DNA of 64,000 nucleotides from Haemonchus contortus. Taxonomy: Eukaryota > Nematoda > Chromadorea > Rhabditida > Trichostrongylidae. Shown here piece by piece: positions 50,101 to 62,100 of this stretch. Both the position numbers and the translations under genes were made by a program. Below the pieces are notes generated by a model, which did no database searches, was not told where the DNA came from, and saw only the letters and a program-made list of their open reading frames with translations. The DNA is taken from NCBI GenBank assembly GCA_000469685.2, contig LS997563.1, positions 21,398,687-21,462,686 of the forward strand, written 5' to 3'. Each line of letters starts with the position of its first letter. The stretch's first letter is position 1.

Positions 50101-53100
50101 ACTCTTTTTTTCCTTTCAATGCAGAAATCACATAATCATGATAGTAAACCAAAATTTGTTTGCTTTATGCCAAAATTCCAGCATCAGCTCACGTACGCTG
50201 CGGCTTGACTTGACTTTTTACTCACGTTGCACTGTGATATCCTGTTTCACAGACATTTTCGCTGTTTTCAGAGAATGCCATCGACTTCGTGTAGAGCTTA
50301 GATGTTTCTCCTTGGAATTACGGCATGAATTCAGCATGTTAAGTGACATTTCTTCGGAAACTTATTAGATCCCGTGTCAATATATTTTTCAACTGAACGG
50401 AGACCGAAACATTTCCTGCATGTAGTCGTGACCGATTAAGACCCATGTGACATATTTACCAGAAGTGCTATATTCACGGGCCTGAAGCCATTATTTGTGT
50501 ACACTGTACTCACGATTGCTTCCGGTTAGCTTTGAAAAGATCAAAATGTATGAAATTAAGGAATGATTACCAATTGGTTGGCTCGTTTATCGAAGCCGAT
50601 CACAAACAGAGTTTGCAGCAACGTGAAGAACACAAATCCGGTAATGAAACCAAACCAAAGATCAATAGCCTGTAAAGCTCATTAAGATAAAATAATCGGC
50701 AATGAATCCAATTACAATACCTTGAGGTAAGAAACACTTGGTAGGTGTTCTCGGGCACCAGCAGATTCCGTAGAAAGTGTGAGTAGCACTGTAATAGCGA
50801 CACCAATCCGGCCCTCCATAAACTCCTCCGGCAACCAAACGCCAACCTTAACTTGTTTAGTACATTTATAAGTATTGTTCGTTCTTTTTGATAAATGTTT
50901 TGAAGGCATCAAGCATGGTTAAGATTGGGTCCATTTCACCTTATTTTATTTTTTTCACAACGACCTTTATCACAGCTCCAGTTTATGGAAAATGTACAGG
51001 CCGAGCTTTTGTTCAAAACACCTGCTCACCTCAAAGCGAAAAACCAAAGGTATTTTAACAGAATGGGATCATTCGCCTCTTTGATGGTGCATTAACTTTC
51101 CCTCGATACTATCGAACTCCTTAGATCTGCCATTTTTACAAAAAGGTTTCTAGGTAATTTGAGTGAATCGCCTAAAGGCATTTAGGCTTTCTCTACTCGA
51201 TCTCTCCCAGCTACGAGCGAGTGGTGTCGGCTTATACCCATTATATTCGTAGGTTCAACACACTTGTTCTTATTATCGGAGCTCACACGTAGTCCCCACA
51301 GAGATTCTCCCATACGGGCAAATCGCCAAGTTTTTAAGTCAAAAAAGAATGTAAAGCAAACGTGAAAGCAGTTTTTAAATGATGGATTCACCCAAGAGAA
51401 CATTAGAGCCAGTGAAGTGGGAATGTATGTTTGAGCGATATGAAATCCGACGTCCCTCTTAAGGCGAAACACAGCACGAAGGCATGAGAATGCACCTAAA
51501 AAATGGAAACTTCGCGGAATTAGGATATCGCGCTTCAGGAATATATGTATCTTTCACAGTTTTGTGGTCTCACTCTTGCAAAATGCATCAGCACAAGGTA
51601 GTTCCGATATTTTAGGAGCGATGGACTTATAAAAGAGAAAAAAATGCGCTTCGAGTAACTAACGCCGGTTTTCTTAATAGGGAAACTGAAGATTCCAGGT
51701 CAAGCCATCCGTCATTTGCAAGATAACTTTTTGCGGTACTCAGCGTTGTGCATTATAGTCAGACGATCAGTCAGAGCCTTTGATGTTCGTCTCAATGTCG
51801 TGTGCGGTTGTTTCTCTAACGTTTGCCTTCCCAATGGTATCGAATCAAAACATATACTTAGATAAAGTGAGATTATTTGAATAAATGAATAAATAAATAA
51901 ACAAAACATAAGAATATTTAAGGTTTGAAAATTCTGGTCAAGCCTTACTTTTTCAAATTTCTAGCGTTTGTTCGAAGAAAAATCAGTCTCATATGAGCCC
52001 GTGACATTTACCACTCTAATATCACTGAACGAATTTTGAAGTGCTCTTCTACTCACCGTATTAGGTTTTCCTCGGATTCCACCTTGAAGAAAACGAACTA
52101 AGTAGCAGAAAAGATATTTAAAAGAGGGTAAAAAAGCTTGTGAACAATGCTTGAAGCAGACCCGGAAACCTAGAAATAAAGAAGAGAGCCACTACAAAAA
52201 TTGTGCCGTGGCCGAAGGCTAAATTCATTCGAAGCGACACCTGCTGATAAAGCTATTGGCAGAACCGTCACGAAGATAGTAACAATTTCAATGAGATCTT
52301 GGCTTGGTTGATTTTCTTCTGTAGTCCAGGAGCAAAAATAAGGGAGTTCGAGTAATTGGGAAATACATGACGCACGGAGTAGGAGCTCTTCCTGTTTAGG
52401 GTTCTGAGCTACGCGGATATCAAGGTATGATAAAGAGGTAAGATATAGTAAAAGGATACTAACGGCACAGCTTGAAAAAGGGTAGTGTATTCCAACGGAA
52501 CCTACCGGACTTTCTTGTCTTCTTGCAATAGAGAGCTTTATAGGATTCTTATGGAACTTAGGTAAGGCGTAAATGATCGGAATTGAAGCTTTATCCGATA
52601 TTTTGAGTTTGTTGCGTATACAAAGCATTTTATGTTTAAATATTAAATTGTATTCATTATTACAGTCTATTTTATTATAGGTGTTATTTGTAACGCTGTG
52701 TCAAAATTTGTTTTCATTTCTATCGTATATCGTATCGTATATTTCATTCCCATTTCTTGCATAATAGTCGTTAAATAATATTTCATGCAAATTATCCAAT
52801 AATTATTACTAGCTTTATCAAGAGGACAGAGAAGAAAGTCTTCTTGATATTTTTTTATTAGTTCATAGGGAATTGTTTCCTTAGTAGGTTCCAATTTATT
52901 ATAAGTTAGTAGTGGCTTTACTTTATAATGGAATTCTGCATAGAAATACTGAGTCATTTGCCTAGTTTTTTCTCTACTCATGTCATATTTGTTTTTATAA
53001 AATTTGAGGATATCATGCACTGTATTCAAATATGTAATTTCAACCTCTAGTCTACTTAATCCGTGGTCAATTCTGTATTTTGTCCCTTTTTCCAACAGAT

Positions 53101-56100
53101 TTCTGGGTACTTCTTCCTTGATGATACCTAGATTTCCAGTTATGATATGTCCTGAGCTTTGTCCACAAACTCTTCAAAGAATGTTTTTGGCATAGACAAT
53201 CATTGATAAGTTTAGCTCTTAGTGTTTCAGCACTCAATGCCTTGAGTACTTCATTATAATTGTTAATCTTACTGGATACCGGACAGCCATACCTATATAT
53301 TATTCTAATAGGAACTATTTCTTTAAATCTGACTTCATCATAATTAATTATCTGTGAGATGATTTTTTGGTTAAATATCCTATTGAAAGGATTTTCATTA
53401 TAAATTCTACTTTTATATTCTATTATATTATCACATTATGACAATCTCTTTTAATTCTTCTATTGAATGGATCACTATATTGAAAATGGGCTAATATACA
53501 CAACACTAGAAATTTAGTTTTATTATTAACTGGTTGTAAGAATTCCTCCGAAACTTACAATTATATCACTGTATTAATTTCTTTTTTACTTATTCTATTG
53601 ATCATTCTGTAACACTCTATGAGTTTCAGGTCTTCCTCTTTATCGATTATTTCTGATATTACATCTTGACACGCAATTTTATCTTTATAAGATAAGTTCT
53701 ATTTTTAGTTTTTTTTGCCTCTGTTATATCTTTTTTCGCGATCTTAAGTGCAAAATAGGGACGAGCTTTGTTATATTTATTAGGTTTGCTAACGTCAGTT
53801 ATGTTACCGTATCCTTTAATATTATGGCGGTGCTGTCATAAGAAGTTTAATCCAGAATAATTCTTTCTCTTCTTCGACATATTGTAGTCCACAACGTTTA
53901 CAAGTTATACAATAAATGACATTTTTTGTATTACAACAAGTATTACTATCTTTATAAGTGTTAATTTTCAAACCTGTTGCACTAGAGAAAATGTAATTGT
54001 TAGCATCTGTTATACTACAAACTTTGCATATTTTTTTACATTTGCAACCCTTATTATTATTGCTAAAATCTTTTATAATGTAGTGGTTTTCCCCATCTCT
54101 TACCTCTCAAATTTATTCTCTTTGTAATAATTGGAGTCTTTACTTTTTCCCTTCATCTAAGCATACGGGAGGTCAAGCCCATATGCAGAGGGGAGTCTTT
54201 CGAAACGGGTTCGACAGGATTGCTGTCAGGGTTTGGCAACCCTTATATGTTCCAAAAGGAACGATTGGTATTGGAGGCGCCAAAAATTGACCCCCATGCC
54301 ACTTTTAACTTTTATAAACCCCTTCAGTACCAATCCCTATTTTTAACAAGAGGTATGGTCCTCTTTATAAATGGGTGAAAGAGTGTAGAGGGGTTGTGTC
54401 ATAATCTCATTTTTTAGGCAATAAAAATAAATAAAGAAAAATGAACGAATAAATAGGAAAATAAACGAATAAATAAAAAGAAAATAATAAAAAATAATGG
54501 GGAATGATAGGTGCTATAAGGGTTGCAGATGTTTGGTGTTTGGTATGCTAATGATGATAAAGAATTCTTCCTTAGTGTTTATTACTAATTGACGATTAAA
54601 CGGACGGAGTAATGGAAGAATTGTGTTGTATTTAAATATACGTAGTTGAAGTATTATGAATTCAAGTATTATTTCTAATCTAAGTGTTGTTTCAATTTCC
54701 CTTGTTGTTTATTCTGTCCTATATCTTATATTAGAAAAGAATTCTAAATTATTGCTAAATATTCACCTGTGTTGTTGATGTCCATAATAGCGGTGAGTTC
54801 ACATGTGCCGTACCCTTAACATTATCCGCTGTGTCCTAAATTCTCCCTTCTGTACGATCAGTCAGTTGTGTCATTGATCAATATATCCTGTCTGCTTCAT
54901 AAGCGTATGCGAACGAATATATATGGAGTCCATCTCCAGAAGGAGCCTGCATATATATGTCAGCGCGCACCACGCTGCCTATATCTTCCCATTTAAATTA
55001 ATGATTTCGTTTATGTTTTTTGTCGATATTCAATCCATTCTATCATCCTTTACCTTGAAGATTTCTTGCGTTGCGATGTTAGTTTAAATACTCCGTCTTA
55101 AGCAATGTTTGTAAATCGTTATTGAATCAATTTCTTATATTGCGTAACTCCATTTTTATATATTGGTAAATCGAATGATTTATTAACATTGTGTATTATA
55201 GAGGAGTTCCGGTAACGAAGGTAGGATTTCACACTTGACAGTAGAGCAAGTCTACAAAGTAGAGCATTCAAATTTAAGTGCAATTATTAGTTTATATCTC
55301 CTCGTTATTGATTATGTTTGTGAACGTTGCTGTGCGCCATGCCTGTATCCTTATATTACTTAATCTTTAATGGTAGACCTAAAACTTCTATTGATATATG
55401 AATATTTCGAGTGACGGAATCGAACACTGGAATTGTAAACTCTTTCTCAAATCTTTCAAGTGTAAGTCCCGTCTCTTTTTATCTACATACCACTCACATA
55501 GATGCAGCTTAGTAAAAGTTTTAGCTGATAAACATCATTGTTGAGCGTATTTATGTAATTCCATCCGAATTGTAAGTAGTATGACATAATAATTTCTTTT
55601 TAAAAATGCATAGTTAACAGAAATATGATTATGTTGTTTGAGCTGTCCACCTTTTAAGATAATGCTATTATTAGCAATTTTGGATTCCAATTGTTATATT
55701 TCAAGACAGTAATGCTTTTTCAAGCGTGCTGGGTACTCCGGTAACGATCAGGATAAGAGAAAGGAAAGAATGCAAGAACAGATCACCAACTGTGTCACTT
55801 CTAAACAAATCAGAGTTTTGATGATGCCCAATGTTACCAAAGCGCCCTTAAAGGACATCGCAAGGAAGTTTATACAAGAAGTTGTAAGGTGCGTAATGAA
55901 TTAGAATTATCAATAATATTGCTATTCACGTAGAAGTATAGGTACGATATAATATGGATCCTTTTCCACTTACTTGGTTGAGGCACGCAGGTAATTATGG
56001 TGACTTCACTTCTTCCCGAGTGAGTACATGAAACTTTAACTGATCATTTTTTCTCTTCTGTCAATAGTGTACTTCTTAGAAAAATAGTATTTAGAGATTT

Positions 56101-59100
56101 AAGTCAACAGTTCTGGCTATTCAGCTTGTTTGGGATTACCACGATTGGAATGGAACTCCCATTAAGTTCTTGCTAAATAATTCTGAGCTGCAAAATTACG
56201 AGGTCATTGCTAATTATATATACAAGATAATTAAATGACCTATTGATATTGATGTATTTTGTATTAGGTGAATTGTAAAATGTAAGTAATTTTAGAATGG
56301 CATCCTCAAATGGGGAGTTTTAAAGTTAGAATCTCTTAATTCTTTGGCTACTAAAAGGAATGATGTGGACTCGAATACGGAGGTAGACACTACTTACTTA
56401 TATGTTTTGTTTAGGTTTATAATTCATGTAAAATTCAGGTAACTCATACCATTCCCCGGAAAAGGGATCTAGAGGGAGCCACGTCGTCGTCCACCAAAAG
56501 AACGAAGGGTGGCAATTGAGTGTTATATTCAAGATTGTGAAGAGTTCTATAACAGTTGTTATGAAAAAAGTTTTAAAAAACCTCGAATTATTTTAGAAAT
56601 AAAATTATTCGAGCATTGTAAGTACATAAAAAGAGCACATAGTTATCTCTTCTTTTGCAAATTGATAGAGTAAATGCCGATATAGATTAGCTTCATAAAC
56701 GCCTGTGGGCGCTATCTGTAGACACGCCTGTGGGCGTGCAAAGAGAAGAGAGGAACTCGCCTGTGGGCGTGAAAAACAAAAAATCAAGAAATTGTTATGG
56801 GCTTGAAAAGCATTAAGTCGCCTATGTGCTTTATAGAAGAAAGAAGGCAGTTGATTACCTGTGTGCGAAGGAGCAAAAGTAATATTCGTTGACAATTGTA
56901 AGCTAAAGCTTGGGATAGTTGAGTATGACTTACTGCTATTTGTTTGTAATTGTTATGTTAAGGATAATTCTTAGCCTATGATGTAGCATATAATTAATTA
57001 CATAACTGAACCGGATAACCACCGACCCGGGTTTCCCTCTTAGTCTGTGGACACCAGCCAATCACAATAGAGAGAGACAAAAGTCCTAGGCTAACATAAA
57101 AGAGAAGCCGAGAAAAACAAGAATTGGTCCGTTTCGCCTCTTAATCACCAATGTCAGTCATCACCCGAGGCGTCTTCAGCGATTAAGTGATGACTATAAA
57201 ATTGGTATAGATATAGATGTCACAGTATAGCATAAAATAGACGCGAGTAAATAACTGTTACGAGAATAATAATAAGTATGCAAATAATGATGTGGAGAAA
57301 CATCCAGAAATCTGAACTACTAGGTAGTCGTGGAGTTCAAATAAGAAGTTTTTCTGCCCAAACGGTCTCAAAGGACTGCTAACCGAAGTGGAATGTGTCA
57401 GAAACAAACCATACCCGAGCGTTAAGTTAGTTAGAAATCTATGAGTATTATTTAAAGGAGGCAGTCATAAATCGTATTCTATATATTATATAACCAAGTA
57501 GAGCCATAGACATATTATCTAAAAACATCATAGATAGGCAAATGTTTATGTAAGTATGTTGTTAACGAATTTGTCAATATCCTTATGTTGTTGATTCTTT
57601 TAAATTTGTAAGCAATATATTTATTTCTGTATAGACATTTAACAATATTGATTGCAATAAACTCTTTACTGTATCCATTGGGATTAAGTGTAACAATCAT
57701 ATCCTTTACATATTATTTAATGTATCCTTCATGGAGCACGTGTTAGCTATCCTAAGTGCTTCGGTATATATAACTGAGACTTTATTATTATTGGAGATAT
57801 TAGAATCTTCATGGGGAAATCTAAGGGTTTTAAATGTAGTCAGTTTTATTATATAGGGAAGTAATTATTCTATTGTCCCTAATAGTTATATTTATATCCA
57901 AGTAATTGCTGTTACTTTCAACAAGATTCGTTTTTCAAAATTCCAGCTTTCCATCATAAATTCTTTTAAGATCATTTTGCGGAATTTTTTGAAACTTCGC
58001 GGAATTAGGATATCGCGCTTCAGGAATATATGTATCTTTCACAGTTTTGGTGTCTCACTCCTGCAAAATGCATCACCACGAGGTTGTTCCGATATTTTAG
58101 TAGCGATGGACTTATAAAACAGAAAAAATTGCGCTTCAAGTAACTAATGCCGGTTTTCTTAATAGAAAACTCCTAGGGAACTGAAGATTTCAGGTCAAGC
58201 CATCCGTCATTTGCAAAATAACTTTTGCGGTACTCAGCGTTGTGCATTTTAGTTCTCACGATCATTCAAAGCCTTTGATGTTCGTCTAAATGTCGTATGC
58301 GGTTGTTTCTCTAACGTTTGCCTTCCCAATGGTATCGAATCAAAACATATACTTAGATAAATCGAGATTATTTGAATAACTGAATAAATAAATTAACAAA
58401 ACATAAGAATATTTGATGTCTGAAAATTCTGAGCCTTACTTTTTCAAATTTCTAACGTTTGTTCGAAGAAAAATCAGTCTCATATGAGCCCGTGACATTT
58501 ATCACTATAATATCACTGAACGAATTTTGAAGTGCTCTTCTACTCACCGTATTAGGTTTTCCTCGGATTCCACCTTGAAGAAAACGAACTAAGTAGCAAA
58601 AAATATATTTGAAAGAAAGTAAAAAAGCTTGTGAACAATGCATGAAGCAGACCCGGAAACCTAGAAATAAAGAAGAGAGCTACTACAAAAATTCTGCCGT
58701 GCCGAAGGCTAAATTCATGCGAAGCGACATCTGCTGATAAAGCTATTGGCAGAACCGTCAGGAAGATAGCAACAATTTCAATGAGATCGTGGCTTGTTTG
58801 ATTTTCTTCTGTAGTTCAGGAACAAAAATAAGGGAGTTTGAGTAATTGGGAAATACGGAGTAGGAGCTCTTCCTGTTTAGGGTTCTGAGCTACGCGGATA
58901 TCAAGGTAAAGAGACGAGATATAATAAAAGGATACTAACGGCACAGCTTGAAAAAGGGTAGTGTATTCCTATGGGACCTACCGGACTTTCTTGTCTTCTT
59001 GCAAACCGTTGGTTCATATCGATCAATATAAAGTTCGGGTAATTTCACGTCTGGATTCTTATCGATAGCGTCAATACGATGAGTGAACCATTCAAACCGG

Positions 59101-62100
59101 ACTGTTTCCACCGGATAAGCAACTGAAATGAATTCTGGATGGATTTAACAACAACTCTGAATATTAGTGCATACATGATCATGAAATTCGCGATACTATG
59201 TATGAGATTAATTCCTATAACGCAACAGAATTACATAAAAAATAGCTGGTATCGCCGTAAGGAACACAAAGTTTTCTAGATAATTCGTAATGTTTGGACC
59301 CACAGGACTTGATGAGCAGATCGCAGGTTTGCTTGTCGTGTGGGTACTTGCACAAGATGAGATTGCACGACGGTTTGATCTTCACCCTACAAATGAACTC
59401 GAATAGAAATATCATTCACCACCAATGAACCGAACAGCTCTGAAGATTCGCCTGTATAAAGGGCTAACGGTGCTCTGTAAGTGTAATGGAAAATTTGTGG
59501 AATAGGGTGGGATTGGAGCAGAGGAGCACCGTTCTTTTACAGCATTAAGCGCTCAAGCGCCTTACTGTGACGGTACATACCAGAGACGATTGTTACCCAA
59601 AGGAATATGGTTTAAACCTGAGTCTTAGAAGGTGAGGATCACCGAAGCCGGTGTACAAAGCTGAGATGGGGAAAGAAGTGAACATTCAATTGATTTTTCT
59701 ACCCTTGCGCTGCTTCCTTCCTGTGGCTTAGTCAAAGAAAAACTATATTCTTCGGATCAGAAACTTCCTAAGTGAGCACTATTGTGGCTTGCAAAATCGA
59801 CTAAACCTCCTGACCCCCCCCCCCTCCCCAACTACATGTTCACCGAGCTAGCCATTTCACTAGTACATGTATCGGCTGTCTGGTGGTATCAATGTGCAAA
59901 ATTACAATAAAAACTTCCTTCTACAGGTAAGCAAAAGGTTAAAAAAACGTATGGAAACATAATAATACCTCTCATATCATTCAGTTGCATGCCAACACGC
60001 TGTGCGACAACTATTACGAATTCTAGCCTCAAATTTCGCATTACTTGTGACCTGGGCGCTTGCCATATCATAATTATTTGATGCTTCTGTGGCGAATAGG
60101 TTTGTTGACTATCGTTTTCAAAGTTCAGCAGCTGTTCGGTGCTGGTGGATTTGACGTGAGTGCCCGTTGGGATTCCTACTTACAATGACTTATTGTTAGG
60201 TGGTCTGATCTGTTGCAACTAGCCAGGAATCGGTCTGTGTCAGTTGTGATAGGTAACGCTCCGAATGTTTTGAAACGCTACAGGTCTTTGAGAGCGAAGA
60301 ACTTGTCGAAACGTCGGCCAAATAAATGTTCCATAAGTGGTAAACATTTACGGCGCAGAAGCAGTGAATAATTACAGTGTCACGAAACTCTTTCCCTCTT
60401 AGGATCAACGTGACGCTCGTTCAAGCCTTTTTTCTTTCTATCTCATAACCATTTCTGAGCCTACTATGTCAACTAAAAAAAGAGCACCAAAAGTTACCGC
60501 GTTTCGTAGAGTACCAGTCCATCAGGAAATATGCGCATGAGGAAGTTTAGAAAAGTGACTTCGTGGAACTCCGCCTCCTTAGCATTTGCAAAAAATGGGT
60601 CCGGCCTCCAGATCTTCTCCAGAATCTCCTCCTCTTTTACCAAAATCGGCTTATCATACGGGTTCACTAGCCTTGCATCCCTCCATGCCATCATAAGATA
60701 GATATCCATGTCGTAGTCCTGGAACGAATATTTGCTCAAGAAAGTTTCATCTTTCCTGAATTATACTGTAGTTCTGAAATATAGTTGTTGCTAGCACGCG
60801 AATGAACGAGTAACATTGACAGAAACGTCAAGAACGGGATCCTTCTCACAGTTTCGATTTTGGAATCAACTTGGAAAGTGTTCAAAACTCAGCAGGAACA
60901 GTAGCGTTCACACACATTCGGTACATGATGATTTCGCTTCGAGTAATGCATACAATCAAAATGAGAGTGAACTTCACTAACCATGGTCGATGTTTGGAAA
61001 TTCGACATCGACTCTATGTAGATACCAAATCGAACGACGACGGCGCTTCCCTGAATAAACCCTCTTGTTAACTTATTGCGCACTATATACAAATCTGAAT
61101 GTTGAACAATGTTCCTGAAAAGAAGCATTCGTGGTAATGTTAGGTATGCAAATCAACTCGCTGAACTCGCTACATAGCTTCATAGCCGTCACGTCGTTAA
61201 TAATTGTACTAACATTGAAAAGGCAATAGATGAGATACCTGAAAAACAATGGGAGCGGAGAAGGGATCGTACTGGTTCTTGTTCAGTACAGGAAGAATAA
61301 ACGAACCACCCAGCGTTCTGCAAGAAAAAAAACAATCCTTCCCGAGTCGTCCACTTTGAAAAGTTTTCTCTCTGCGTGTCATAATTTAGACGGTGGGCAT
61401 ACAATGCAACTGCCATTATTCGAAGCGATATGACAAATTGAGGCCCAGTGAGAGGAAACGATTAAATCTCTTCCAAAAAATATACCTTAATTCCATCTTT
61501 TTCAGAAAACTTATGTACTATATATGTAGATACAACGTAGACACTACATATATATTGTCGTGGAGGGTCCACTCCACGAGCTACTGCAGAGTGGAATAGA
61601 GAGGATCGTTCAAGTTTACCCAAATCAGTTTACAACAGTTCTCTTTCTCACTATTTAACTCACACTGAAGATGAGCACCTATTCTATTCGTATTGGATGT
61701 TTCGTAACCTATTCCATTTCAAATTCAAATGCGTCTCGGATGGGCCGATCGACTACGGAAGGATTTGGCGGATTTGGCGGGAAAGGAGGATATAAAAGGC
61801 ATCCCAGACAGACGGCTTACTCATCCCTTTTTTCGATTATTGGTAGTACTTTTGTTAACAGTTATTTGCTCATATATATGTATTTGGTTTAATTACCCAA
61901 GTTTGAGGTCAATAAAGCGCTGTGTTTGGCTGTCGTTATACCAATATCAAAAAATCCGCGTGGCAACTAAAGGCGACATATATTCTGTTTGGATATTAGA
62001 ATACAATAAATAACTGTTTGCTCTTTCATCACGAATGAACGCAGAACATTTGGTTTCGTGCACTGGAGAGATCCACTCATATAAATTCGAAAGGCTTTAT

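Larger units (their letters stand above)
52529..57990 (-). mobile_element. Rearranged PLE insertion in a channel-gene intron
   Basis: This 5.46 kb segment lies between two ~1 kb direct copies of host sequence. On the minus strand it begins with the C-terminal part of a PLE RT (57990-57515). A hammerhead-like motif (57128-57181), about 3 kb of AT-rich non-coding sequence, a structured repeat in opposite orientation (54155-54480), the endonuclease, a linker and the RT N-terminal part (to 52529) follow. The RT catalytic core is absent. The order is a circular permutation of one element. Confidence 0.75.

Noticed and set aside
56690..56880. CRISPR-like array
   Set aside because: Repeats are 12 bases, degenerate and in a eukaryotic retroelement; spacers are irregular.
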